Part shown: positions 21,776-29,443 of the stretch, in pieces
Position numbering within the stretch: position 1 is the first letter of the stretch
How the letters are laid out: each line of letters starts with the position of its first letter
Virus record (IMG/VR): IMGVR_UViG_3300025313_000079
Location: 1 to 34,146 of that record
Direction: 5' to 3' (one strand)
DNA: 34,146 nucleotides
Source of the DNA: a virus
Notes under the pieces: generated by a model
The model's input: only the letters and a program-made list of their open reading frames with translations
Told to the model about the DNA's origin: nothing
Databases searched by the model: none
Translations under genes and position numbers: made by a program

Positions 21776-22512
21776 CGCCGCGACCGCTGGAGTGGATCAA
21801 AAACAATCTACACCCCCAAGGCGGAGTGCGCGCCTGGGCTGGCGGCCCGGCTTATCCCGAGGTAACTGGCTATCTCATCCCCACGCTGTTACGTTATGAC
21901 GAAATCGGAATGGCGATCGGTTTTGCCGATTGGCTGGGGAAGGTGCAGAATAAAGACGGCTCTTTTAATGGGCTGGATGGCAAGCCACGTTCTTTTGATA
22001 CCGCCGCGTGCCTGGAGGGATTGAGCATGACCTATCTCACTCAGCCAGCGGGCAGGGCGCGCGAATGGCTTTCCAGGATGCACGAGGGTGGGGTTTTCTG
22101 GACCACGCCGGAGCGGGATGAGCACAACGATTACACCATCCGGGTAAATGGAATTATGGGGATACCCCGCCAACTGCCCGAGAAGATAGCAGATAACCGC
22201 GTCCATTACATCGCTTACGCCCTGGAGGGCGCACTGGAGCTTGGAGAACGGGAATATGTCCAGGAAAAACTGGAATGGATGCGCAGTTACATGAACAACG
22301 GTTACACGCGCTACGAGATCAGGGACGGCTACGGCTGGGGGTTTGACCCCTGCGCTACTGCCCAGCTCGGAATACTGTACATCCGCTGTGGGATGGGTGA
22401 CCAGGGGACGCTCGCCGCGCTGGAGCGAGCTACTGCCAACGGATATCCGAACGCGTGGACGGCTAAATATCATCTGGATTTATTGGGGATGGTTGAACGT
22501 GCAGTCTTATGA
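21772..22512 (+). CDS. Alpha/alpha-toroid protein, terpene cyclase/prenyltransferase-like
   Basis: I choose ATG 21772, overlapping the stop of the methyltransferase gene. The 246-residue product has repeated helical units: NLHPQGGVRAWAGG, YPEVTGYLIPTLLRY, WLGKVQNKDGSFNGLDG, SFDTAACLEGL and NGYTRYEIRDGYGWGFDPCATAQL. QNKDGSF resembles the QW motif of squalene-hopene cyclase and prenyltransferase alpha/alpha barrels. No DxDD acid motif is evident, so cyclase activity is doubtful. In sugar gene clusters such toroids could act as lyases, epimerase-like enzymes or binding proteins. The fold is a fair inference and the activity is unknown. Confidence 0.6.
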   Translation: MTPRPLEWIKNNLHPQGGVRAWAGGPAYPEVTGYLIPTLLRYDEIGMAIGFADWLGKVQNKDGSFNGLDGKPRSFDTAACLEGLSMTYLTQPAGRAREWLSRMHEGGVFWTTPERDEHNDYTIRVNGIMGIPRQLPEKIADNRVHYIAYALEGALELGEREYVQEKLEWMRSYMNNGYTRYEIRDGYGWGFDPCATAQLGILYIRCGMGDQGTLAALERATANGYPNAWTAKYHLDLLGMVERAVL

Positions 22513-23020
22513 CAGGATTGTCAGGGAGATTACCGGCAGAATAGCCATGACACAGCCAGAATGTGAAATCATTGAGGAGATAGCAGGACAGGTTTCAACA
22601 TGGGTGGAAATCGGGTGTTTATGGGGTGGGTCTGCAATTCTGGCTGCAATGGCGAATCCCGATTTGCGGATATGTACTGTTGATCCGTTCGATAAATATT
22701 ACGATGATGATTTATGTGTTGAGACGGTCCTGGAAAATTTTGTGCGCTTTGGCGTTGCGCACCGGATATCAATTGTCAAAGCAAAGTCGCATCCCTGGCC
22801 TTTCCCCGCTTCTGTGCGATTTGATGCGGCATTGATCGATGGAAGCCATACGGTTCAGGATGTCAAGGCAGATTGGGAAAATGTGTGGGCTTCAACAGAT
22901 AGATTTGTTTTATTTCATGATTATGATGATCCGCCGATCCAGGATTTTATCGAGACTTCTGTGAAACTCAAACCATATCGGACAAGCAAGAGGATGGTTG
23001 CATTTGAACTACGAAATTGA
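22499..23020 (+). CDS. SAM-dependent methyltransferase, Methyltransf_24-like
   Basis: I choose GTG 22499, which has GGGGATGG upstream and overlaps the toroid gene by 14 bases; an ATG at 22547 is a shorter option. From the start the product reads VQSYDRIVREITGR, then WVEIGCLWGGSAILAA (motif I), ICTVDPFDKYY, and ALIDGSHTVQDVKADWENV, followed by VLFHDYDDPP. This pattern is found in the Methyltransf_24 family, some of which methylate sugars. The gene is A/T-richer than its neighbours. Confidence 0.78.
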   Translation: MQSYDRIVREITGRIAMTQPECEIIEEIAGQVSTWVEIGCLWGGSAILAAMANPDLRICTVDPFDKYYDDDLCVETVLENFVRFGVAHRISIVKAKSHPWPFPASVRFDAALIDGSHTVQDVKADWENVWASTDRFVLFHDYDDPPIQDFIETSVKLKPYRTSKRMVAFELRN

Positions 23021-23822
23021 TTATGAGGCCTGGAGTGCCCCAAAGACGTTCGGTTTCTCGGGATGCTTCCGCCTGCGCAACGAGAGCCAATTCATGGAAG
23101 CCGCGATCCGGTCTCATCTGCCCTGGCTGGACGAGGCGGTACTGGTGGTGCAGCCCTCTAAAGATGACACTACAGAGAGGGCCTATCGCATGGCTGGAGA
23201 GGACAGACGTATCAAAGTACATGAATATCCATTCGAGTGCGATTGGATTGATACGCCCGGCTTCTACGCCAAAGACCCCGACGCGCCGGGGCACATGGTC
23301 CACATGAGTAATTGGGCATTCACAAAATGCCGCTATTCCTGGATCGTCAAGGTTGAGGGCGACGTGATTGCTACATCGACATTTGCAGACATCGTTGAAC
23401 GGGTGCAAGCCCAGCCCGACAAATATATCTACTACGGGCGGGTGGTGCTGAACATGGCCGGCGAGATGTGCGATATGGTCTCCTGGGATAACCCGCGCAA
23501 TGGCGGCTGGGACGAGGCGGTCGTGCCCAATAACCCGGCCTATCATTTCAAGCGCCAGGATAAATGGGAGGTCTTGCAGAACCCCGGCGAGGGCATTTCG
23601 ATGGGCTGGTCCGGGCTGCACATGAAACGGTGCAAGCGCGGAAAAACGGATGGTTGGAACGGGGAGACATACATCCCGTTTACCAGGGAGGGCGTCAGGA
23701 GCGCGCTGGCGCATTTCAACCGCCACAAAATGTCTTATCCGGCGGCAGATGACCCGCTGGGGGCAGAATGTATCTACGAAGGGAATTGGATCGAATGGTA
23801 TCTGAAAAACTTGTCAGCGTGA
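22998..23822 (+). CDS. GT2-like glycosyltransferase
   Basis: The frame opens at TTG 22998, but TTG 23004 is better spaced from AGAGGATGG; either gives about 272-274 residues. The N-terminus has FGFSGCFRLRNESQFMEAAI and LDEAVLVVQPSKDDT, as in GT2 enzymes that begin with an RNE motif. WIVKVEGDVIATSTFADIV holds an EGD in place of DxD. The rest has NPGEGISMGWSGLHMKRC, HFNRHKMSY and a Trp-rich end. It overlaps both neighbours and is part of the sugar block. The donor and acceptor are unknown. Confidence 0.72.
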   Translation: MHLNYEIDYEAWSAPKTFGFSGCFRLRNESQFMEAAIRSHLPWLDEAVLVVQPSKDDTTERAYRMAGEDRRIKVHEYPFECDWIDTPGFYAKDPDAPGHMVHMSNWAFTKCRYSWIVKVEGDVIATSTFADIVERVQAQPDKYIYYGRVVLNMAGEMCDMVSWDNPRNGGWDEAVVPNNPAYHFKRQDKWEVLQNPGEGISMGWSGLHMKRCKRGKTDGWNGETYIPFTREGVRSALAHFNRHKMSYPAADDPLGAECIYEGNWIEWYLKNLSA

Positions 23823-24487
23823 TCGTGCCTACATTTGCCCGCCCTGCGCTATTGCACCGCGCCCTGGTGAGCATCTTGGAGCAGACCTACCCGCATTATG
23901 AGGCAGTGGTAGTCAATGATGGTGGGGTGGATATCCGCGGAGTTGTCGAGCAGTTTGGATTTGCCAGGCTGGTCGAGCACGAAGAAAACCAGGGGCTTCC
24001 CGCGGCGAGAAATACGGGGATAAGGAACGCTTATGGAGAATACATCACGTATCTTGACGACGACGATAAGTTTTACTCAAACCACCTGGAGCAGCTTGTC
24101 TCAGGTCTGGCAGGCGGTTATCGGTTTGCCTACACCGACGCACACGTCCAGTATCGCGGCGGAAACCCGAAGCTGTATATGTCCCAGGACTTCGACCGAG
24201 AGGGGCTTAGACGAGTCAACCAGTTCCCCGTGTGCTGCGTAATGCACGAGCATAATCTGATCGACGAGGCAGGATGGTTCGATGAGAGCTTGCCCAGCCA
24301 CGAGGATTGGGATTTATGGATCAGGATGAGCGAGATAGCCGACTTCCTGCACATCCGGGAAATAACCTGTCTGGTGGATAAGACCCAGATCGGCATGATG
24401 GATGACGGCACAAATATGCGCCGCGGCTATTTTATGGTGTTCAACAAATATGCTGAGAATCCTGTTGTATTGCCCCCTATCACCTAG
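23795..24487 (+). CDS. GT2 glycosyltransferase, canonical
   Basis: I choose ATG 23795, overlapping the previous gene by 28 bases; an earlier in-frame start at 23768 adds nine residues. The product (about 230 residues) shows the family order: VSVIVPTFARPALLHRALVS, YPHYEAVVVNDGG, NQGLPAARNTGIRNAYGEYI, the DxD motif YLDDDDKFY, and the acceptor-site SHEDWDLWIRMSE. This inverting enzyme transfers a sugar from a nucleotide donor. It is the clearest glycosyltransferase here. It overlaps the next gene by 38 bases. Confidence 0.9.
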   Translation: MVSEKLVSVIVPTFARPALLHRALVSILEQTYPHYEAVVVNDGGVDIRGVVEQFGFARLVEHEENQGLPAARNTGIRNAYGEYITYLDDDDKFYSNHLEQLVSGLAGGYRFAYTDAHVQYRGGNPKLYMSQDFDREGLRRVNQFPVCCVMHEHNLIDEAGWFDESLPSHEDWDLWIRMSEIADFLHIREITCLVDKTQIGMMDDGTNMRRGYFMVFNKYAENPVVLPPIT

Positions 24488-25115
24488 CTCTCCAGGGATA
24501 CATCCCAGGACGCGGGAGAGCATCGACGCCCTGAAATGGGAGGGGCCATTGGATATCCATTATGGGAGGGGAGACTTGATCGCCAACCCGAGCTGGACGG
24601 AAAAGAACGACAACATTACCTATAAATACAACACGGCGCGCAAAATGGCTCTTGACGGCGGCTATGATGCTCTTTTTACGGTCGAGGCTGACATGATATT
24701 ACCCCCACTTGCATTGGAGCGCATGACCAGGATAGAGGCGGATGTGGTGTATGGGCTGTATGTATCCAGGCACGGCAAACACCCCTGGTTGGCATTTAGC
24801 AGGGTGACACCCGAGATACGCGGCAGCAAGAGCTTCGATGAATACCCGGATTTGATGCAAGCCGCCTGGGGCAGAGCAGTAGAAACGGTCGGCGTGGGGA
24901 TGGGCTGCACATTGATCTGGCGGCACGTGCTGGAGGCAATACCGTTCCGAAATACCGATGAGCTGATTGCAAACGATTGGTATTTCTCGCTCGACCTCCA
25001 GGCCGGGGGCTATATGCAAAAACATGATTGCGGGGTGGTGTGCGGGCATATCGAGGGCGATCGGGTTTACTGGCCCGATCCGCTGAAAGGATACGTGGAA
25101 TATGGCTTACTGTGA
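24450..25115 (+). CDS. GT-A type glycosyltransferase
   Basis: I choose ATG 24450; no strong ribosome site is visible, and the 38-base overlap with the previous gene suggests coupling. The product starts LRILLYCPLSPSSPGIHPRT and has NTARKMALDGGYDALFTVEA, where EADM stands in the DxD position, then DVVYGLYVSRHGKHP and GVGMGCTLIWRHVLEAIPF. It ends DVVCGH-like with IEGDRVYWPD. The layout resembles the transferase at 9753, so the two may be distant paralogues. It is the last gene before the connector, overlapping it by 14 bases. Confidence 0.75.
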   Translation: MLRILLYCPLSPSSPGIHPRTRESIDALKWEGPLDIHYGRGDLIANPSWTEKNDNITYKYNTARKMALDGGYDALFTVEADMILPPLALERMTRIEADVVYGLYVSRHGKHPWLAFSRVTPEIRGSKSFDEYPDLMQAAWGRAVETVGVGMGCTLIWRHVLEAIPFRNTDELIANDWYFSLDLQAGGYMQKHDCGVVCGHIEGDRVYWPDPLKGYVEYGLL

Positions 25116-25671
25116 TGCGGCTGACGTAAAACAATACCTGGGCAAAGACGGGGCCGAGGATGATACCCTGCTTGAATCGCTGATCTCCAGGGCGCAAAAG
25201 GCAATCGAGCAATATACCAGGCGCCAGTTCGAGGCCGCTACGGAGACCAGGTATTTTGACCAACCCTCCGGAAGGATGCTATATACGGACGAGGATTTGT
25301 TGGCAGTAACCACGCTGACCAACGGCGATGGGACGACAATTGCTTCCGCCGATTATCAGCTATTGCCGCTGAACGAATCGCCCAAGTATGCCATACGACT
25401 GAAACAGGGCAGTAATCTGATCTGGGAGGATGACTCCGACGGCAATAGCGAAGGGGTGATTGTGGTCGCCGGATCGTGGGGGTACAGCACAACGCCGCCC
25501 GGTGATATCGTCCATGCCTGTGTCCGCCTGGCAGGATATTGGTATAAGCAGCGCGAAGCGCAGGTGTTCGACGTGACGGCCATCCCGGAGCAGGGGGCGT
25601 TGCTAATCCCCAAGGGCATCCCGCCTGATGTGAAGATGATCCTGGATAGATACGTGAGGGCCAGCCTGTGA
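25102..25671 (+). CDS. Head-tail connector (gp6-like)
   Basis: The 189-residue protein starts MAYCDAADVKQYLGK, followed by DDTLLESLISRAQKAIEQYTRRQFE. This is the start of the phage connector family (HK97 gp6, SPP1 gp15), which forms a ring under the portal. Beta strands (RYFDQPSGRMLYT, PKYAIRLKQG) follow, then a helical end with RLAGYWYKQREAQ and the usual IPPDVKMILDRYVR. Here it follows the sugar block instead of the capsid gene. The assignment is good. Confidence 0.85.
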   Translation: MAYCDAADVKQYLGKDGAEDDTLLESLISRAQKAIEQYTRRQFEAATETRYFDQPSGRMLYTDEDLLAVTTLTNGDGTTIASADYQLLPLNESPKYAIRLKQGSNLIWEDDSDGNSEGVIVVAGSWGYSTTPPGDIVHACVRLAGYWYKQREAQVFDVTAIPEQGALLIPKGIPPDVKMILDRYVRASL

Positions 25672-26066
25672 CCACATATGCAAATTTCGTCAAGAACCTG
25701 GGCGACCTGGCTATCAGCGATGTGTACTATAAGCTGGACGAGCCGCCAGTGATGCTCAATGACCTGCCCGCTCAGTGGGTGCAGTTTCCGACGGGCGCGG
25801 AGGGGGCAATGACCTTCGATGCTCACGGCGGCTGGCCAACGTTTACAGCCCAGCTCATCGTAGCTTATGAGGCGATTGGGCAGGGGTCGCAAAAGGCGAA
25901 CTTCGCCGGCACCGTGGGGATGATGGATAACGTTTCCAATGCGCTGAGGGCGGCAGTTGGCACGGTGGTAAAGGGCAAGCTGACCTGGATAATGCGGATA
26001 GCGGAGGTGCTGGTGGGAGAAATATCGTATTGGGCGGTGATAACCGAGGTCACAGGTCATGGCTAG
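25668..26066 (+). CDS. Probable tail terminator or head-tail joining protein
   Basis: The 132-residue product starts with GTG 25668, overlapping the connector stop. It has TTYANFVKNLGDLAISDVYY, AQWVQFPTGAEGAMTFDAHGG, and a helical middle followed by LTWIMRIAEVLVGEISYWAV. It is not recognised with certainty. Its size and place, between connector and tail tube, are those of the tail terminator. Confidence 0.55.
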   Translation: MTTYANFVKNLGDLAISDVYYKLDEPPVMLNDLPAQWVQFPTGAEGAMTFDAHGGWPTFTAQLIVAYEAIGQGSQKANFAGTVGMMDNVSNALRAAVGTVVKGKLTWIMRIAEVLVGEISYWAVITEVTGHG

Positions 26067-26238
26067 ATACATCGTATTGGAAACATTATCTTTTGGGTCC
26101 GACTTTGCCTATCCGGGCGAAGAGGTTGAGTTAGATGATGAAACGGCGCTCGTGTTGATGAGGAAACGGGCAATCAAGCCTGCTGAGTTACGGCAGGAAA
26201 ATAAAACAAGCGAGGTGAAAGATGGCTCAAACAACTGA
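26059..26238 (+). CDS. Small acidic phage protein before the tail tube gene
   Basis: ATG 26059 overlaps the previous stop and the frame ends in TGA at 26236-26238, inside the tail tube gene; the product is 59 residues. It reads MARYIVLETLSFGSDFAYPG, EEVELDDETALVLMRKRAI and so on. The YPGEEVELDDETA segment resembles short phage proteins in head-tail regions that have a small SH3-like fold and carry a (G/P)GE motif. Overlaps on both sides make it a likely real gene. The function is unknown. Confidence 0.6.
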   Translation: MARYIVLETLSFGSDFAYPGEEVELDDETALVLMRKRAIKPAELRQENKTSEVKDGSNN

Positions 26239-26686
26239 CAGTATTTGGGGAGGCGCGGCCTATATAGGTATATCCATCAATGGGAGCGCGTGGACGGATA
26301 TCAGCGGACACTCCAACCACGTCACGCCGGACGGCGGCGATAGGCGTACCGGCCAGGCCTACACTTTCGACGGGGAAAATCCCATCGTCAAAGTAGGCAA
26401 GAAAAACCCGCGGCAAACCAGGGTAGATATTATCTATACCGAGATTGCCACAGATGCATTCGAGGTCGCTCGGGCGCAGTTCGATGCGGCTGGCGGTGGG
26501 ACGATGTACGTGCGCTGGTCGCCAAAGGGCGGCGGTGTGGGCGATGCGGGTTATACGACCAGCTCGGGTTTCGTGCTCGATTTTCGTTTCCCTGAACCGG
26601 ACAGCGAAGAGGACGGACCGATGCACGGGTATTTTGTCGTACAGCACGCGGGTATCACGCGCTCGATTATTGCCACAGCCTGGTAG
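26222..26686 (+). CDS. Major tail tube protein
   Basis: The 154-residue protein begins with TDSIWGGAAYIGISING and SAWTDISGHSNHV. It continues as alternating strands (QTRVDIIYTEI, GTMYVRWSPKG, SGFVLDFRFPEPD), a single tube-type beta sandwich. Tail tube monomers stack as rings around the tape measure. GAGGTGAAAG lies just before the ATG. Its place just before the chaperone pair and tape measure is the classic order. Confidence 0.8.
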   Translation: MAQTTDSIWGGAAYIGISINGSAWTDISGHSNHVTPDGGDRRTGQAYTFDGENPIVKVGKKNPRQTRVDIIYTEIATDAFEVARAQFDAAGGGTMYVRWSPKGGGVGDAGYTTSSGFVLDFRFPEPDSEEDGPMHGYFVVQHAGITRSIIATAW

Positions 26687-26698
26687 AAAGGATCATAA

Positions 26699-27052
26699 AT
26701 GGCAGAGCGAAAACATAAGAAGTATCGCCGCGTGGATAGCTCAGAGATTCAGGGCGAAGGCTCTTACGTCTTGTTTGAATCTCCTGGCTTTGATGCTCTT
26801 GCAGTGGTTCTAAAAGTCGCCGAACTGGAGGGGATAGAAAGCGGCAATGTGGATATCTCCAAGCTGGACGAGGGGACATTCGATGCTGTTTTTGACCTTC
26901 TGGATCGCACGGTCAAGGAATGGAACTGGGTCGATGACGATGGACAGCCATTACCTCAGCCTGGAGAAAACGACGTTATCCGCAAGCAACTTACCCAAGA
27001 AGAGCAGGTTTTCTTAATCAGCTCTATGCCGCTTGGCGAAGCAAAAAACTGA
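26699..27052 (+). CDS. Tail assembly chaperone, upstream frame (lambda G-like)
   Basis: The 117-residue product starts MAERKHKKYRRVD. It has a beta segment GSYVLFESPGFDALAV and a helical middle (DEGTFDAVFDLLDRTVKE), and ends MPLGEAKN. It binds tape measure protein to guide tail assembly. A minus-one slippery heptamer ends three bases before its stop codon, so a fraction of ribosomes would add the downstream frame. The position between tail tube and tape measure and the frameshift together make the call strong, although the sequence itself is divergent. Confidence 0.82.
   Translation: MAERKHKKYRRVDSSEIQGEGSYVLFESPGFDALAVVLKVAELEGIESGNVDISKLDEGTFDAVFDLLDRTVKEWNWVDDDGQPLPQPGENDVIRKQLTQEEQVFLISSMPLGEAKN
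27043..27049 (+). other. Programmed minus-one frameshift site A_AAA_AAC
   Basis: In the reading frame of the chaperone gene, codons GCA AAA AAC TGA contain the heptamer A AAA AAC directly before the stop. It is one of the most efficient minus-one slippery sequences known. After slipping, the next codon is CTG at 27049-27051, and the new frame is open to 27255. Weak hairpins (GATG/CATC, GGTG/CACC) follow 10-45 bases downstream. A minus-one shift here fits the G/GT mechanism of phage lambda. Confidence 0.85.
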
Positions 27053-27255
27053 AACTGGCGATGCTGAAACATCTGTACGCGGGTGGATCAGCACCGCCAG
27101 AATACATCGAAATGATCTTATGCCGGGATATCTACCATTGCACGCCGGGTGAATTGGCGCAAATCCCGCTCGATACTATTCTTGCCCATCTAATTTGCCT
27201 GCGCGAGGAGCAAAAATGGGCCAAAGACAAACAGAGGTCTAAGGGTGGCAGTTAG
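27049..27255 (+). CDS. Tail assembly chaperone, frameshift extension (lambda T-like)
   Basis: This frame would normally be made only as a fusion to the preceding 117 residues, giving about 185 residues in total. The extension reads LKLAMLKHLYAGGSAPPEYI, then CRDIYHCTPGELAQIPLDTI, and ends in a Lys-rich segment. As in lambda T, the extension would bind the tail tube or recruit it to the tape measure. An ATG at 27061 could in principle start it separately, but no good ribosome site precedes it. It overlaps the tape measure gene by 11 bases. Confidence 0.8.
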   Translation: MKLAMLKHLYAGGSAPPEYIEMILCRDIYHCTPGELAQIPLDTILAHLICLREEQKWAKDKQRSKGGS

Positions 27256-29440
27256 TAGAAGCGAACTCGAAATCATCATCGGCCTGCAAGATAAAGCCAG
27301 CAGCGCATTGCGCGGCCTGACAGGGAATTTGAAGACTCTCGGTACGGTTGCCCTCAGTGCTGCGGCTGGCGGTATCGCCGCGCTTGGAGCTGGGTTGGGA
27401 TTGTTAGCATCCAAGGCCATCCCAGCGGCCTCCAACCTGAACGAGGCTCTAAATGCGACCAGGGTTATATTTGGCGAGACAGCCGAGGAGATTCAGAGAT
27501 TCGGCGAGATCGCCTCGAAAACAGCCGGGCTTTCCAGGCGCGAGTTCAATCAAATGGCCGCCGAAACCGGGGCGATGCTCCTGAACTTTGGAATCGACCT
27601 GAAATCGGCCACAAAAGGGACAATCGATCTTACCCAACGCGCCGCGGATATGGCCAGTATCTTCAACACCGAGGTTGGAGATGCCCTGGCTGCCATCCAA
27701 TCGGGTTTGCAAGGCATGTCGCTCCCACTGCGCCGATTTGGCGTTGATCTGTCCGACATAGCCATCAAAGCAAAGGCGATGGAAATGGGCCTGGGCGATA
27801 TCACGCGCCAGACAGACAGCGCGGCGTATGCGCAGGCAGCCATGGCGTTGCTAATGGAGCAAACAGACCGGATCGCCGGCGACTTCGTGAACACCTCTGG
27901 AGACCTTGCTAATGCGCAGAGAATAGCGAAAGCGGAGCTAGAGAATTTACTGGCAACTCTGGGGAGCATTGCCCTACCTGTTTTGGGGCAATTTTTTAAG
28001 CTCGTCTCATCCCAGATATTACCGGCATTAAATAACTTTGCCAATTATATAAAAGATGTGGCGGCTGGCGGGCCGCTGATTGGCGAAGCGTTTATGAAGC
28101 TACCCAAATTCCTGCAACCTATCGCTAAATTTTTGGGCCGATTGATTTCGGCATTCAAGGCGTTTTTCTCTGGACTGAAAAAGGGGGAATCTCCAATCAG
28201 TTTATTTGGTAAGATGGTCTTCAATCTATCTAAGGCATTTGGCGCGACCTCCGAGCAGGCGGGGAAGATAAAAGAGATATTCCTGGGGGTGGTCGAATTT
28301 ATTACTGGTTTAAAAGATCAGATCATGGAAGTTATTGGCCCCTTTGTCTCCTGGAAAGATGTGCTTATTGCCCTGGGGATTGCTATTGCAACAGTAATTA
28401 TCCCGCTCATTGGTGGATTAATTGGTGCGCTTGCCCCCATTATTCTAACGTTTGCAGCGGTGATATTGGCGGTCGCAGTACTGCGCAATGCCTGGGAGAA
28501 CAACTGGGGCGGGATCCGCGATAAGGTTCAAGCCGTGATCGCGTTCCTGGTGCCTCTGATTCGGGGATTCATTACCTCCATTCAGGCGTGGTGGGCGCAG
28601 AACGGAGAACAGATCATTGCCAGGGCGAAGGCAATCTGGGACGGAATTGTAAACGGTATTAATGCGTTTATCGCCTGGGCTGGACCGCTCATAAGCGGGT
28701 TTATCCAGTCAATCCGCGACTGGTGGGCTGAACACGGCGAAGGGATCATCGCCAAAGTACAAGAAATCTGGGATGGGATTCTCGCGATATTCGATTTTTT
28801 TGCCGCCCAATTCAAGACACTATTCGAGGCGTTCCAGTTAGCCCTTGAAGGCGATTGGCGCGCATTTGGCGAAAAGCTACGCGAGGGCTGGGACAGGGCC
28901 TGGAATGCCTTTAAGGAAGTAGTCACTACTTTTGGTACGTGGGTCGGGGGGCAAATAACTATATTGATAGATAATATCCGCACCTGGTTTACCGAGACCG
29001 ATTGGGCAGCGGTAGGGACATCGATCATCCAGGGTATTGCAAATGGGATCACAGCGGCGGCAGGAATTATCAAGGATGCTGCTTTACGCGCGGCAGCGGC
29101 AGCTTTTGAAGCAGTAAAAGGATTTTTCGGTATCGATTCTCCATCGAAAAAGTTTATGTTGGTTGGACAATCGCTCATGCAGGGAATGGCCCAGGGGGTG
29201 CGCCAAAACATCTCCGAGCCAGTCCGGGCAGCCACGCAAGCCGCAGCAGAAACCGTCCCTCAAATCCCCCAAATGCAGGGCTGGGGGAGCTCTCTAAGTA
29301 TTACTATACCTGCTATCAATGTCTATGGCACAGAGGGAACAACGGCCATAGATATTGCCAATGAGGTCGTCCGAATCATCATGGATTTAGCTGAGGCAAA
29401 CCGTGGAGGCGACTTTGCAGGACTATCGTACGCGGGGTGA
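27245..29440 (+). CDS. Tape measure protein
   Basis: The product starts with GTG 27245, after AAGG, and has 731 residues. The N-terminal part is Ala/Gly-rich with hydrophobic runs (about 30-60). The middle has a typical GETAEEIQRFGEIASKTAGL and MAAETGAMLLNFG, as in many tape measures. A hydrophobic region (about 375-415) and two Trp-rich units, AWWAQNGEQIIARAKAIWDG and DWWAEHGEGIIAKVQEIWDG, follow. FFGIDSPSKKFMLVGQSLMQ near residue 635 is a common tape measure end motif. At about 0.15 nm per residue the tail would be roughly 110 nm long. No lytic domain was seen. Confidence 0.93.
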   Translation: MAVSRSELEIIIGLQDKASSALRGLTGNLKTLGTVALSAAAGGIAALGAGLGLLASKAIPAASNLNEALNATRVIFGETAEEIQRFGEIASKTAGLSRREFNQMAAETGAMLLNFGIDLKSATKGTIDLTQRAADMASIFNTEVGDALAAIQSGLQGMSLPLRRFGVDLSDIAIKAKAMEMGLGDITRQTDSAAYAQAAMALLMEQTDRIAGDFVNTSGDLANAQRIAKAELENLLATLGSIALPVLGQFFKLVSSQILPALNNFANYIKDVAAGGPLIGEAFMKLPKFLQPIAKFLGRLISAFKAFFSGLKKGESPISLFGKMVFNLSKAFGATSEQAGKIKEIFLGVVEFITGLKDQIMEVIGPFVSWKDVLIALGIAIATVIIPLIGGLIGALAPIILTFAAVILAVAVLRNAWENNWGGIRDKVQAVIAFLVPLIRGFITSIQAWWAQNGEQIIARAKAIWDGIVNGINAFIAWAGPLISGFIQSIRDWWAEHGEGIIAKVQEIWDGILAIFDFFAAQFKTLFEAFQLALEGDWRAFGEKLREGWDRAWNAFKEVVTTFGTWVGGQITILIDNIRTWFTETDWAAVGTSIIQGIANGITAAAGIIKDAALRAAAAAFEAVKGFFGIDSPSKKFMLVGQSLMQGMAQGVRQNISEPVRAATQAAAETVPQIPQMQGWGSSLSITIPAINVYGTEGTTAIDIANEVVRIIMDLAEANRGGDFAGLSYAG

Positions 29441-29443
29441 TAC

